Source: Veillonella sp. VA139
GTDB taxonomy: Bacteria > Bacillota > Negativicutes > Veillonellales > Veillonellaceae
Assembly: GCF_003992005.1 (NCBI RefSeq)
Contig: NZ_RQVL01000004.1
Coordinates: 53,061-117,060, forward strand
Length of the DNA: 64,000 bases
Reading direction: 5' to 3'
How positions within the stretch are numbered: position 1 is the stretch's first letter; each line of letters begins with the position of its first letter. The notes beneath the pieces were generated by a model, which saw nothing but the letters and a program-made list of their open reading frames with translations, made no database searches and was not told the DNA's origin. Both the position numbers and the translations under genes were made by a program. Positions 8,381 to 17,597 of the stretch are shown here, piece by piece.

Positions 8381-9628
8381 TTATTCCTTGTATCGACTAA
8401 ACGGTAATACTTTTACTAGGGTTCCTTTCTCTAGTTCTCCACTATTACCTGGGATTTTAATTAAACCATTAGATACAGATAAAGCTTTTAGCCCCCCCGA
8501 TGTCATTCCCAAATTAGGGTATGCCCAGCAAGAACCTGCTTCGTATCTAATCTGTCCTTGATAATAACGGTCAAGAGGATGTTTTCTACCTACCATTTCA
8601 CCTAGGTGACATTCTATCCAGCTAGTCATAACTGCCCGCCCAGATAACCGTGCTAATACAGGCAACACCAGCAAATAGAACTGATTCATCGCTGCCGTAG
8701 GGTTTCCAGATAAGCCCATACACCACGTAATATGCCCCTCAGTAGCAATGATACCACCAAACGATGCCGCACCTGGTCGCATATGCAATCGGCGATACAA
8801 GGTATTAGCGCCTAATCGTTCATATAATTCTGGCATGGTATCATAGTCCCCTACGGATACACCTCCAGTGCTGATAATCATATCTACTGGTCCCAATGTA
8901 TCTAGCATATGTTGTACGGCAACAATATTATCATCTACTGTACCAGGCGCATCCGACAGATGGGCTACGCCTACCACATCAATCCCTAGAGTATGTAAGG
9001 TTCCTTCTAATAAATATCGATTAGAGTTATAAATATGCCCTTCTCGACGTGGCTCTGTCGGATCTTGCACTTCACGACCTGTGGTTAACACAATCACTCT
9101 CGGTTTGCGATATACAGATACTTCACTATATCCTTGCCCTGCTAAGATACCTACTTGTTCTGCTTCCAACACAGTACCAGCAGATAATAATTCTTGACCA
9201 ATTTGTATATCTTCCCCTTCTGGGATAATATGTTGACCCACTTCGATTCGACTAGGCACCGTTACTTCTGACTCATGAATCCAAGTTAGCGCCTCTTTTA
9301 CTACTACCGTATCTGCTGTGTTTGGCACCATGGCGCCTGTCATGATTTGAATCCCTTCGCCAAGTGCCAATTGCCCCTGAAAGACCTCTCCTGCCCCAAT
9401 GGTATCTACTATCCGATAGGTCCTTGTATCTGGTGTATATCGAATCGCAATGCCATCCATGGCAGATTTTCTAAAAGGAGGATAGTTCATCTGTGCTAAA
9501 GCCGTTGCACCCAGTACTCTGCCATAGGTCTGTCCAATCGGTACAGATTCTACCTCTACTCTATACTCACTATCTATAAAAGGAGATTCCACTAGATGCA
9601 AGCCTTCTTCTACACTTACTACTTGCAT
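8381..9628 (-). CDS. moeA: Molybdopterin molybdenumtransferase MoeA
   Basis: About 415 residues, normal for MoeA, which inserts molybdate into adenylylated molybdopterin. Recognisable motifs are FRKSAMDGIAI near the N-terminus, VPNTADTVV with TGAMVP, the MPT-binding STGGVSVGDYD and LSGNPTAAM. The start is placed at 9628: the ATG overlaps the mobAB stop as TAATG, and AAAGGAG precedes it. The longer frame to 9652 lies inside mobAB. It is the last gene of thiT-mobAB-moeA and should be translationally coupled to mobAB. A Moco enzyme is implied elsewhere in the genome. Confidence 0.95.
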   Translation of the reverse strand: MQVVSVEEGLHLVESPFIDSEYRVEVESVPIGQTYGRVLGATALAQMNYPPFRKSAMDGIAIRYTPDTRTYRIVDTIGAGEVFQGQLALGEGIQIMTGAMVPNTADTVVVKEALTWIHESEVTVPSRIEVGQHIIPEGEDIQIGQELLSAGTVLEAEQVGILAGQGYSEVSVYRKPRVIVLTTGREVQDPTEPRREGHIYNSNRYLLEGTLHTLGIDVVGVAHLSDAPGTVDDNIVAVQHMLDTLGPVDMIISTGGVSVGDYDTMPELYERLGANTLYRRLHMRPGAASFGGIIATEGHITWCMGLSGNPTAAMNQFYLLVLPVLARLSGRAVMTSWIECHLGEMVGRKHPLDRYYQGQIRYEAGSCWAYPNLGMTSGGLKALSVSNGLIKIPGNSGELEKGTLVKVLPFSRYKE

Positions 9629-10773
9629 TATAACAACTCCTTTACAATCCAATCTGCTAAGCGTTCCATATCTTCTTCACTGAAACTGAATTGCTCGCAG
9701 ATCGCATTTCCTTCTAATGTATCATCTATATCGGTGACTACCGCCACAATCTCTTCTAATTGTGGTAATCGTGTTTCATTATGGTTGGCACGGACCACTT
9801 CAATAATCGGTGCCACTCCATGACTGCGACTTTCTAAAATGACCAAGTCCACCGGCATTTCATTAGCCAAACGAATTAATTGCTGTTGACGTTGCATACC
9901 TTCACCATGTACCACCATAGCATATCCATTGGGGCCAGCTATTGCCACCGCCTTCGCTCCAGCTTGGCTAGCTTTCCACGTATCAGTACCTTCCTGATCC
10001 ATGCTGAATCCATGACCATCGCTTTTCACCATTCCCACCACGATGCCTCGTTGTGAAAGTTGATGAATCAGCGCCGTAGCCACCGTTGTTTTTCCCGATT
10101 TAGATTGACTAGCACTGATTGTCACAATCGGCACTGAACGTTCCCGATTAAGTGCTTTTGCTTTCGCCAATTTATAGGATAAACGCGTATTCACATTGCT
10201 ATACAACTCGGCTTCCTCAATCATGTCCATTTCCATATAAGGAATCTTCTCTAAGATGCCGTGCATAGATACATCTTCGCCATCTAACGCCTCTTGAATC
10301 GTATCTAGTACAGACCGCTTATAAATGGCCGCCAAAGGTTCGTATTCTTGCAGCCCTACATAAGGAACCATAGCTAATAACTCCCCTTGTAAAAATGCAT
10401 CGATATGTACTTCCCAAGATGGCAACCAGTGAAAGGAAAACCATGGCATATCTGCAGACACTACGATATAGGCTTCCCGAGTGCCTATTGAAAGGGCTGA
10501 CTGCAATCCACTCAAAGGGCCTTTCATAGCAATCGTATCTGGCACTAATTGAATATCTCGCCCAAAGGAACGAGCTTCTTCAATAATATGTACCTCTGAC
10601 TCCTCTAATTCTCGATTGATGGAAACTAAAATTTCTCCACACTCTGTAAGGACCGCCTTGCGGAGCATTTCCCCTAATAAAGTTGTGCTCCCCCAAGGCA
10701 ATCTCGTCTTATCTGTTCCCATACGAGTGCTGAGTCCACCCGCTAACACAATAATTCCTAATTCAGAAATCAT
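9628..10773 (-). CDS. mobAB: Fused MobA-MobB: molybdenum cofactor guanylyltransferase plus MobB GTPase domain
   Basis: A 381-residue two-domain protein. Residues 1-200 are MobA-like, with the nucleotidyltransferase motif LAGGLSTRMGTDK (10-22) and later ADMPW. MobA transfers GMP to molybdopterin. Residues about 213-381 are MobB-like, with P-loop SQSKSGKTT (222-230), a nucleotide-binding adapter that stimulates MobA. The two are separate genes in Escherichia coli and fused in several anaerobes. CAGGAG precedes the ATG. It lies 26 bases after thiT and overlaps moeA by one base. Product should be the guanine-dinucleotide form of the cofactor used by DMSO-reductase-type enzymes. Confidence 0.92.
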   Translation of the reverse strand: MISELGIIVLAGGLSTRMGTDKTRLPWGSTTLLGEMLRKAVLTECGEILVSINRELEESEVHIIEEARSFGRDIQLVPDTIAMKGPLSGLQSALSIGTREAYIVVSADMPWFSFHWLPSWEVHIDAFLQGELLAMVPYVGLQEYEPLAAIYKRSVLDTIQEALDGEDVSMHGILEKIPYMEMDMIEEAELYSNVNTRLSYKLAKAKALNRERSVPIVTISASQSKSGKTTVATALIHQLSQRGIVVGMVKSDGHGFSMDQEGTDTWKASQAGAKAVAIAGPNGYAMVVHGEGMQRQQQLIRLANEMPVDLVILESRSHGVAPIIEVVRANHNETRLPQLEEIVAVVTDIDDTLEGNAICEQFSFSEEDMERLADWIVKELL

Positions 10774-10799
10774 ACATATCTCCTGTCCTAGATGTTTTC

Positions 10800-11354
10800 T
10801 TATTTATGGCTTGGGGTCACACGACCTAATCCACGCATCACTGGCACATATAATAATGCCAATACTACAAGATTAATCACCATATCTGGCAACATATACG
10901 TTGCATTATACGTTAGGGAGTAAATCCAAGGGCTTGTTCCCTCTGGTGCATAAGACCCAAATACGACCACACCGCTAATGGCAGACATAGCAAAACGTGT
11001 TAAAATCGCATAGATAGCGCCAAAGAAAGCTTTCACTGTACCAGAACCGCCGAAGAAACCAGCAATACCAATGGCACCATAGGCTAAGATATAGTCCAAT
11101 ACGATACTCATATAATGAATAGAAAATTTAAATCCCAATAGGAAGTGAACAATTCCATAGGCAATACCAGTTAAGATGCCCGCACGACCACCCCAACGAT
11201 AAGCATAAATTAACAATGGCACCAAGTTAGCTGCTTTCACAGCACCACCTTGTGGCATTTGGTAGATGACATACATACTTAAAATTTGTGCCATAGCGAT
11301 GACTAAACCGCCTTCTACTAACATTTTTGTTTTACTTGAACTTGTATAACTCAT
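10800..11354 (-). CDS. thiT: ECF thiamine transporter S-component ThiT
   Basis: 184 residues with about six hydrophobic helices. The N-terminal helix MLVEGGLVIAMAQILSM and the block QGGAVKAANLVPLLIYAYRW are typical of ThiT, the thiamine-binding S subunit that works with the shared EcfAA'T module (not in this window). AAAGGAG precedes the ATG. It is the first gene of thiT-mobAB-moeA. I found no TPP aptamer upstream, unlike the thiamine biosynthesis operon at 45.5 kb. Grouping a vitamin transporter with molybdenum cofactor genes is unusual but may only reflect an operon fusion. Confidence 0.9.
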   Translation of the reverse strand: MSYTSSSKTKMLVEGGLVIAMAQILSMYVIYQMPQGGAVKAANLVPLLIYAYRWGGRAGILTGIAYGIVHFLLGFKFSIHYMSIVLDYILAYGAIGIAGFFGGSGTVKAFFGAIYAILTRFAMSAISGVVVFGSYAPEGTSPWIYSLTYNATYMLPDMVINLVVLALLYVPVMRGLGRVTPSHK

Positions 11355-11529
11355 ATCTATCTCCTTTTCACACTATGATACATTGAAATACATTATCAAA
11401 ATACTTTTATTTATTCCTCATATTGTATCACTTTTAATCTATTTTTATCTATATGTTTTTTCACAAAACACGGTATTCCTCTAGTACAAATTAGCATATC
11501 AAAGATGACTAAGTATATCTATCCCCTTG

Positions 11530-11582
11530 TTGCCAAGATAGGAGGTCTTATGTATAATAGATAAGGATTATGTCGTAATCCT
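11530..11582 (+). promoter_or_regulatory. guaC promoter with an adjacent perfect palindrome
   Basis: TTGCCA (11530-11535) and TATAAT (11553-11558) are 17 bases apart. Immediately downstream AGGATTA (11564-11570) and TAATCCT (11576-11582) form a perfect hairpin around TGTCG, at or just after the expected transcription start. It could be an operator or a 5' protective stem. Confidence 0.65.
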
Positions 11583-11611
11583 AATTCTGTCTATTTAGGG
11601 GGCAACAAATA

Positions 11612-12598
11612 ATGATCAATACTACAAACATTTTCGATTATGAAGACGTGCAATTGATACCGAACAAGTGTATCGTATCTAGCCGTAGCGAATGTGACAC
11701 AACGGTGAAACTAGGAAATCGTACGTTCCGTTTACCAATTGTGCCAGCTAATATGCAAACTATCATCGATGAAAAGTTAGCCAAAGAATTAGCTGCAAAA
11801 AACTACTTCTATATCATGCACCGATTCCAACCTGAAAAACGTTTGGCTTTTGTAAAAGACATGCATGCGGCAGGTTTATTTGCATCTATTTCCATCGGTG
11901 TTAAACCAGAGGAATTTGCATTCGTGAAAGAATTAAAAGAAGCAAATCTATGCCCAGAATATATTACCATCGATATCGCTCACGGTCATTCCAACAGCGT
12001 TATCGACATGATTCAACACATTAAACGTGAACTTCCTGAAAGCTTCGTTATCGCTGGTAACGTAGGTACTCCAGAGGCAGTTCGTGAACTAGAAAATGCT
12101 GGTGCTGATGCGACCAAAGTAGGCATCGGACCTGGTAAAGTATGTATCACAAAACTAAAAACTGGTTTTGGTACTGGTGGTTGGCAATTGTCCGCTGTTC
12201 GTTGGTGTGCCAAAGCGGCTACAAAACCTATCATCGCTGACGGCGGTATCCGTGACCACGGGGACATTGCAAAATCTATTCGCTTTGGCGCTTCCTTTGT
12301 CATGATTGGCTCTTTATTCGCTGGTCATATCGAATCCCCAGGTAAAGAAGTGACGATTGACGGCGTAGCTTATAAAGAATATTTCGGCAGTGCTTCTGAA
12401 CATCAAAAAGGGGAACGCAAAAATGTAGAAGGCAAAAAAATCACAATTCAGTCCAAAGGTAGTATCTTCGATACATTGACTGAAATGGAACAAGATTTAC
12501 AATCTTCTATCTCCTATGCTGGTGGTACTACACTACAAGCTATCAAAAAAGTTGACTACGTTATCGTGAAAAACTCTATTTTTAACGGAGATCGCTAA
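11612..12598 (+). CDS. guaC: GMP reductase
   Basis: A 328-residue IMPDH/GMPR-family barrel enzyme that reduces GMP to IMP with NADPH and so recycles guanine nucleotides. The opening [11 protein letters not shown] and the catalytic loop [11 protein letters not shown] (probable catalytic Cys178) are diagnostic. No CBS domains are inserted, which separates it from IMP dehydrogenase. It is of the shorter Firmicutes GuaC2 type. It is the only clear housekeeping gene on the plus strand here, with its own promoter, palindrome and terminator. AGGGGG precedes the ATG. Confidence 0.95.
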   Translation: MINTTNIFDYEDVQLIPNKCIVSSRSECDTTVKLGNRTFRLPIVPANMQTIIDEKLAKELAAKNYFYIMHRFQPEKRLAFVKDMHAAGLFASISIGVKPEEFAFVKELKEANLCPEYITIDIAHGHSNSVIDMIQHIKRELPESFVIAGNVGTPEAVRELENAGADATKVGIGPGKVCITKLKTGFGTGGWQLSAVRWCAKAATKPIIADGGIRDHGDIAKSIRFGASFVMIGSLFAGHIESPGKEVTIDGVAYKEYFGSASEHQKGERKNVEGKKITIQSKGSIFDTLTEMEQDLQSSISYAGGTTLQAIKKVDYVIVKNSIFNGDR

Positions 12599-12615
12599 TC
12601 TCTTATACACACCAT

Positions 12616-12650
12616 AAGAGGACCCTTGCCTAACAGTGGTCCTCTTTTTT
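12616..12650 (+). terminator. guaC terminator
   Basis: AAGAGGACC (12616-12624) pairs with GGTCCTCTT (12638-12646) and is followed by a T run on the plus strand, 18 bases after the guaC stop. Confidence 0.9.
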
Positions 12651-12810
12651 ATGACTAAACTGTTTTTACATCTTGCCTCTATCCCTCTCAATACACAATT
12701 AACACCGTAACAAGTTCTATGTCAAAGGAAGCACTACTTATTTAAAATTTATATTCAATATTTCGTCTCACACTTAATACCTATCTACATATCATATATC
12801 ACGAATCACT

Positions 12811-12855
12811 AAAAGAGCTATGAGAACTCCTTTACAAAGATCTCATAGCTCTTTT
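12811..12855 (-). terminator. Terminator after the crotonase gene
   Basis: The 15-base arms AAAAGAGCTATGAGA (12811-12825) and TCTCATAGCTCTTTT (12841-12855) are perfectly complementary. It lies just beyond the minus-strand crotonase stop and could also act on the plus strand. Confidence 0.85.
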
Positions 12856-12877
12856 CATACTTACATCATCAGATGCA

Positions 12878-13663
12878 CTATTTAAATTTTGGTCGTCTTC
12901 CTTCTGCAAAGGCTCGTACACCTTCACGGAAGTCTTCTGTTTCGCCCAAGGAATTTTGGATTTTTACTTCTAATTCTGCATATTCCTCAAAGTTTGTAAA
13001 GAAACTAGCCCACATCATTTGTTTCATGGCCCGGAAAGAATTGACTGGACCTTTCGCCAAGCGTTGCACTAAACGATTCGTCGTACGTTCCAAAATCTCT
13101 GGTTCACATACTTTATAGACAAAGCCATATTCCTTACCTTTTTCAGCTGTTACCGCTTCCCCTGTCATAGCCAGTTGCATAGCCCGGTTGATACCCACCG
13201 CACGACTCAACAAGTACATACCACCAGCATCTGGCGCTAGCCCTACATTGACAAAGGCTTGAATAAACCGACTATTCGTAGATGCCACGCACATATCCGC
13301 TGCCAACACCATATTAAAAGCCGCCCCTGCCACAGCACCATCCGTGCACATCACAACAGGTTTTGGCAAATGTTTCATAGCTAAAGAAATTTCCATCACC
13401 AAATGAGTAATCTCAAACAAGGACTCTGTATCATCTTCTTCCACGGCTCTTTTCATTTCCGTTAAATCACCGCCTACAGAAAACACTTTCCCTTCCGCTT
13501 TAAAGACTAATACACGAGCATCATCAGTTTCCTTAACCACACGGATAGCGTCCAGAATTTCTTGACACATCGGCACATTAAAGCCATTTTGCACCTCTGG
13601 ACGATTAAAGGTAATGGTAGCAACATTGCTCTCTATGGTAAACAATATATTATTGTACGTCAT
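12878..13663 (-). CDS. Enoyl-CoA hydratase/isomerase (crotonase) family protein
   Basis: 261 residues with the crotonase fold. The oxyanion-hole segments FSVGGDLTEMK and DGAVAGAAFNMVLAADM are present, followed by VGLAPDAGGMYLLSRAVG. The position where hydratases carry the second catalytic glutamate is occupied here by an Ala-Pro-Asp-Ala segment, so the enzyme may be an isomerase or a divergent member rather than a classical hydratase. AGGTGAT precedes the ATG. It follows the PepSY gene by 10 bases. No other beta-oxidation gene is nearby, so the substrate is open. Confidence 0.85.
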   Translation of the reverse strand: MTYNNILFTIESNVATITFNRPEVQNGFNVPMCQEILDAIRVVKETDDARVLVFKAEGKVFSVGGDLTEMKRAVEEDDTESLFEITHLVMEISLAMKHLPKPVVMCTDGAVAGAAFNMVLAADMCVASTNSRFIQAFVNVGLAPDAGGMYLLSRAVGINRAMQLAMTGEAVTAEKGKEYGFVYKVCEPEILERTTNRLVQRLAKGPVNSFRAMKQMMWASFFTNFEEYAELEVKIQNSLGETEDFREGVRAFAEGRRPKFK

Positions 13664-13673
13664 ATATCACCTA

Positions 13674-14348
13674 TTATAACCCCTTCGTAGGATCTGCATC
13701 ATCAGACTCTTCCGCCAACGTGAACGGTTTGCCTACCCCATCATTACGTAAACGGTCAGCTTTAATCTTAGCCCAATCAATAGGTTCCCCTTTTTCAAGA
13801 GCTTGCCCTGTTACTGCATCTACGATTACGCTGTACTCTTTTTCATCTGTATCTTGAGTCCGTACAATGTAACGAACTTCATTATTTTCTGCTTTGATTT
13901 CCCAACCTCTAGTGAAAGAGCCTTCTCCCACCAAACCACGAGCTGCTACTTCCGCTTCTTTTGGAGAAATTACTTTCAACGGGTTGAACACTTTGGATGC
14001 TACATCTTTTGCCTTGCTAGAACGGAATTCACGTACTACTTTACCAGTGATTACATCTACATCAATGGTAATTTTTTGTTTTGGTGTGTACCCTACCACC
14101 ACATATTGATAATTACCTTTTGATGGATCCAGTGTAATGGAGCTAACCGCTGCTTTCACATAACGACCCACAAAGATACCTGCTACTTCACGCATGGACA
14201 ATACCATGGATTGACCAGGTTGGCGCACCACCACGGTTTTATCATTTAAATTCGAATATTCATTGATTTCAGCATGTGCTTGCGGTGCCACTGCAAAGGT
14301 TGTAGCAAATGCCATAGCGCCTATTAAAGCTAATGTACTTTTTTTCAT
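13674..14348 (-). CDS. Secreted PepSY-domain protein
   Basis: 224 residues. A Sec signal peptide (MKKSTLALIGAMAFATTFA, with cleavage near AHA) is followed by two PepSY-like units. Each has an extended segment ending in ITIDVDVITGKVV or YSVIVDAVTGQAL. PepSY domains occur in protease propeptides and in envelope proteins with regulatory or metal/haem-related roles; no specific function follows. AGGAG precedes the ATG. It lies immediately upstream of the crotonase gene and probably shares its mRNA. Confidence 0.8.
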   Translation of the reverse strand: MKKSTLALIGAMAFATTFAVAPQAHAEINEYSNLNDKTVVVRQPGQSMVLSMREVAGIFVGRYVKAAVSSITLDPSKGNYQYVVVGYTPKQKITIDVDVITGKVVREFRSSKAKDVASKVFNPLKVISPKEAEVAARGLVGEGSFTRGWEIKAENNEVRYIVRTQDTDEKEYSVIVDAVTGQALEKGEPIDWAKIKADRLRNDGVGKPFTLAEESDDADPTKGL

Positions 14349-14641
14349 TGGTCTCTCCTATATATACAATTCTATGAACAAAACTTACATGACCATACTC
14401 CATGAAGCTTGCATTCTCAATCTTGAGATATCTCTTTCATTATACCGTATCTATGCTAATTCTTCAATATAGTACATACATCGTGCTGATTATCTATCCC
14501 CTCTTAGCACTTATTTCTCATCTATGCTCCTCATAATTCCGAGACGTTTCTACCTATATAGAAGAGCACCATATTACTTAGGTTATCATACGATGCATCC
14601 ACGTTCTTCCTTACTTCCACGCACCTATCTCAATAGAAACT
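14349..14641. other. Intergenic gap, no gene seen
   Basis: Upstream region of the PepSY gene and downstream region of the reductase gene. I see no structured element beyond the reductase terminator that follows it. Confidence 0.5.
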
Positions 14642-14673
14642 AAAAACGCCCTTACCTAAGTAAGAACGTTTTT
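14642..14673 (-). terminator. Terminator after the sulfite/nitrite reductase gene
   Basis: AAAAACG (14642-14648) with CGTTTTT (14667-14673) and an inner CTTAC/GTAAG stem, 8 bases after the stop. Confidence 0.7.
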
Positions 14674-14680
14674 ATATACA

Positions 14681-16222
14681 TTATAGATATTTACTAAGCA
14701 CGGCTTGGAATGCTTCTGGTTGTTGTTCTTTCCATGTGTCAAAATCTTGATTTGCTTCTTCAAGAGCTTTCACAAGATCGATAAAGAACTTAGGAATGTC
14801 CGCTACTGTGATAACGCCTAGTTCATCGGACATACGCTGACCTTCTACTTCGCCATTACCGTTTACGAACACCTTGAAAGCCGGTTGAGGTTGTTTGTCT
14901 ACCACTTTTGTAAATCCATGGAACCCTAATGAACCCACTTGGTGTGTACCGCAGGAAGATGGGCAACCCGACACATGCAATTGTGGTAAGCAATCTGTAG
15001 ATAATCCTTCTGCTTCCAACGTTTCTTTAATCACTTTCACAAGTCCAGAAGAATCTTGGAAACCGATTTGACAAATCGTAGCACCTACACAAGAGACCGT
15101 CTGCTCGAATTTGTTTTTCGCATGAGTATCAGCGATAATAGTTGCTACCGCATCTGCTTCTTCACCAGTTAAGTTCACAATATATACCGATTCGTCACCA
15201 CAGATACGGATTTCTGTTTCTTCTAAGCCACCGACATACTCAAATAATTTTACGAATACATCAATCGGTGGTGTACCTACTAGTGGTTTATATTGAATAT
15301 AATACAAACCTTTTTGTTTTTGAGGTTTTGCCAAGGCTGTCGTCGGTGTTGTTGTACCTGCTTTTTTCACTTCGTAAGGAGGCACTGACAATGTTAAATC
15401 ATGAGTCGCTTTAGATTTTGCTAAGTACTCATGGTAGACTTTGCGGAACTCCTCAGCCCCTAAGCGTTGCGCAATGAAACGAGAACGAGCTTTGCCACGA
15501 TTTTTAAAATCCCCTAATTCATGATACAAGTGCAACATACCTTCGACATGGTGTAATGTTTCTTTTGGATCTACATCTTCTGCTACCAATACGCCAAAAG
15601 CAGAACCACCACCGATACCGCCACCCGCATAGACATCAAAAGTACCATTTTCTTTTGCCAAGAACCCTAAATCCTTAAAGTTGGCATGCCCCTCATTGTC
15701 TACCACAGAGAAACCGATTTTATATTTACGTGGTAACGCTAATGTACCAATTAAGGACACCGCATATTCACTCGCTGCTTGTAAATAGGGAGTCACAGCG
15801 AACGGCTCATCAGGATGCACTCCATGTAATGGACTTGCCGTTACATTACGCAAATTATCTCCACCAGTCCCACGATTGTATATATCATGTTCAAAACAGT
15901 CTTTATACAATTCTAAGATTTGTTCACCTTGCAATTGATGGAATTGAATACATTGACCTGTTGTAAAATGTACATATTTCAAATCATATTTCTTTACAGA
16001 ATCGACTAAGAATTTCATTTGGTAAGGAAGAATACGGGAGCCCATGAAACGCAAACGTAACATCGCGCTTTCAAACCCACGTTCCGCATAACTACCAAAT
16101 CCTCCACCAATGCCTTTGAAATCCTTTGGGGCAATTTCCTTCTTAAAGAAACCTTCAATCCCTGCTTGGAACTTTTCAAACTCTCCCGCAAATCGTTGTC
16201 GTACTTCTTCTGAAATAGCCAT
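14681..16222 (-). CDS. Sirohaem [4Fe-4S] nitrite/sulfite reductase
   Basis: 513 residues with two ferredoxin-like plus catalytic repeats. The cluster and sirohaem ligands are visible as C-X5-C (Cys378, Cys384) and C-X3-C in GCPSSCGTH (Cys420, Cys424). The substrate-side segments TTGQCIQFHQL and GTGGDNLRNVTASPLHG are also present. It catalyses six-electron reduction of sulfite or nitrite in the cytoplasm, probably with ferredoxin. The gene stands alone, without a flavoprotein subunit, sirohaem genes or nitrate reductase beside it, so sulfite versus nitrite cannot be decided. AGGAG precedes the ATG. Confidence 0.92.
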   Translation of the reverse strand: MAISEEVRQRFAGEFEKFQAGIEGFFKKEIAPKDFKGIGGGFGSYAERGFESAMLRLRFMGSRILPYQMKFLVDSVKKYDLKYVHFTTGQCIQFHQLQGEQILELYKDCFEHDIYNRGTGGDNLRNVTASPLHGVHPDEPFAVTPYLQAASEYAVSLIGTLALPRKYKIGFSVVDNEGHANFKDLGFLAKENGTFDVYAGGGIGGGSAFGVLVAEDVDPKETLHHVEGMLHLYHELGDFKNRGKARSRFIAQRLGAEEFRKVYHEYLAKSKATHDLTLSVPPYEVKKAGTTTPTTALAKPQKQKGLYYIQYKPLVGTPPIDVFVKLFEYVGGLEETEIRICGDESVYIVNLTGEEADAVATIIADTHAKNKFEQTVSCVGATICQIGFQDSSGLVKVIKETLEAEGLSTDCLPQLHVSGCPSSCGTHQVGSLGFHGFTKVVDKQPQPAFKVFVNGNGEVEGQRMSDELGVITVADIPKFFIDLVKALEEANQDFDTWKEQQPEAFQAVLSKYL

Positions 16223-16288
16223 TATACCTTCTCCTCTCTGAGCACTCGCTCAACAGAAAACTCTTCTTCTCAAGTATAACAGATATTA

Positions 16289-16325
16289 AGGCGGATTTCT
16301 ATAGATTGAAATCCGCCTCTTTTCA
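16289..16325 (-). terminator. Inverted repeat after the DnaA-like gene
   Basis: GGCGGATTTC (16290-16299) and GAAATCCGCC (16308-16317) form a 10-bp stem. The T run is better on the plus strand (CTCTTTT) than on the minus strand, but the only nearby gene end is on the minus strand. Confidence 0.55.
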
Positions 16326-16376
16326 TAGGTTATATCACTTAGTTACACAGTGAATAACCGCTTTCTATTCATTTTT

Positions 16377-16865
16377 CTATTCGATGAAAGCCACTACTCC
16401 ATCGGTCAATTCATTCTGCAATTCATTAGAACGATCTTCAGAATCGAACGTATCATCAAACGTCACCGCCATGCGACGTGCTTTCGCTTTCATTCCTGTC
16501 ACGAGGCGCATAAACATTTTCTTTGCCCCTTCATCATCACTATACACAATGTCCTGCACATCATCCACTAAGAGCAAGTGCAGTTTGCAGTATTCTTCCA
16601 TATAATCTGCTACTTCCCCATAGGTCACGCTGTCGTTATATTCTTTGATGAATTGCGCGCCTGTCACATAACGCACACGAATAGCAGCATTCTGCTTCAC
16701 TGCCTCTTCTTCCATCGCCTTCAATAAATGCGTCTTACCCACACCAGACTGACCAAATAGAAATAGTACTGGCTCAAAACACTTTGTAAAATCAGTCATC
16801 GCCAACGCCGATGCCATACCAAATTTATTTTGTTCTGTTACGTTGAAAGTTTCAAATGTTTGCAT
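16377..16865 (-). CDS. Orphan DnaA-like AAA+ ATPase core (no lid, no DNA-binding domain)
   Basis: 162 residues that align with the nucleotide-binding subdomain of DnaA domain III: TFETFNV at the start, Walker A GQSGVGKTHLL (38-48), then Walker B LLLVDDVQ (97-104). The chain ends near where DnaA has its box VII arginine finger; here that segment reads LQNELTDGVV and lacks the arginine. The lid with sensor 2 and domain IV are absent. It resembles Hda, DnaC or HdaA-type helpers but is shorter. It might modulate DnaA or be a degenerate copy; the intact P-loop and good ribosome site (AAGGAG) favour a live gene. It follows the methyltransferase by 10 bases. Confidence 0.8.
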   Translation of the reverse strand: MQTFETFNVTEQNKFGMASALAMTDFTKCFEPVLFLFGQSGVGKTHLLKAMEEEAVKQNAAIRVRYVTGAQFIKEYNDSVTYGEVADYMEEYCKLHLLLVDDVQDIVYSDDEGAKKMFMRLVTGMKAKARRMAVTFDDTFDSEDRSNELQNELTDGVVAFIE

Positions 16866-16874
16866 AATAACTCC

Positions 16875-17597
16875 TTATTTCCTTGCCACAATGGAAAAGA
16901 GTGGCACTGGATTATATAATTCATCTTCTTCATCATAGATACGGCTACTTACCGCCATATCTAAATACACTCTGGAAAAGCCTGCTTTACGCATCATATG
17001 TGCGTCCCAATGAGGCCGATCCATACGACTGATAGAAAGTTCCTCTGTAATGGCAATACATTCTTGCATCGTTTCATTCGCTACCCCTTCATGAATGTGA
17101 TGATGGGCCACTACGGGCACCTTAAGTTCTACTCCATAATCGCCATCAATATTGATGAGCACCCCTTTTGGTGCAAGTACTCGATACCATTCCTTGTAGG
17201 CCGACTCCACATCTGGCAAGGTCCATGTCAGATTCCGTGCCAGAATCACATCGAAAGATTGGTCAGGAAAATCTAATTGCATCGCATCCATACAGCAAAA
17301 GTCCACAGTCCCACGCAGAGAATCTTGTAACTCCACAGCTTGCGCCTTAGCCACCGCAATCATATCTTCCGTTAGATCAATACCAGTCACAGAGTAGCCT
17401 TGTTGTGCTAGCAAAAAGGCAAAAAAGCCCGTTCCCGTCCCCAAATCTAAAATTCGTTGGTGAGTGTCCTTAATATGCGGAGTAATCTCTCGCAACCAGC
17501 GAGGCGCTAAGTTCGATTGTAATTCCTTCATGCGTAGCGCACCAAAATCACCGCTCCGCCCTTTCCAGTAGGCAATAATCCTATCTCGTATCGTCAT
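16875..17597 (-). CDS. Class I SAM-dependent methyltransferase
   Basis: About 240 residues with motif I LDLGTGTGFFAFLL, acidic motif GIDLTEDMI and the later segment LARNLTWTLPDVESAYKEW, followed by post-motif GVLINIDGDYG. It is a Methyltransf_11/UbiE-like fold; the substrate is not identifiable. The start at 17597 is chosen because AAGGAGG lies 4 bases upstream; the frame open to 17681 has no ribosome site. It is the first gene of a two-gene unit with the DnaA-like ATPase. Confidence 0.88.
   Translation of the reverse strand: MTIRDRIIAYWKGRSGDFGALRMKELQSNLAPRWLREITPHIKDTHQRILDLGTGTGFFAFLLAQQGYSVTGIDLTEDMIAVAKAQAVELQDSLRGTVDFCCMDAMQLDFPDQSFDVILARNLTWTLPDVESAYKEWYRVLAPKGVLINIDGDYGVELKVPVVAHHHIHEGVANETMQECIAITEELSISRMDRPHWDAHMMRKAGFSRVYLDMAVSSRIYDEEDELYNPVPLFSIVARK

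Noticed and set aside
11355..11529. TPP riboswitch upstream of thiT
   Set aside because: Neither the CTGAGA nor the ACCTGA core is present on the minus strand.
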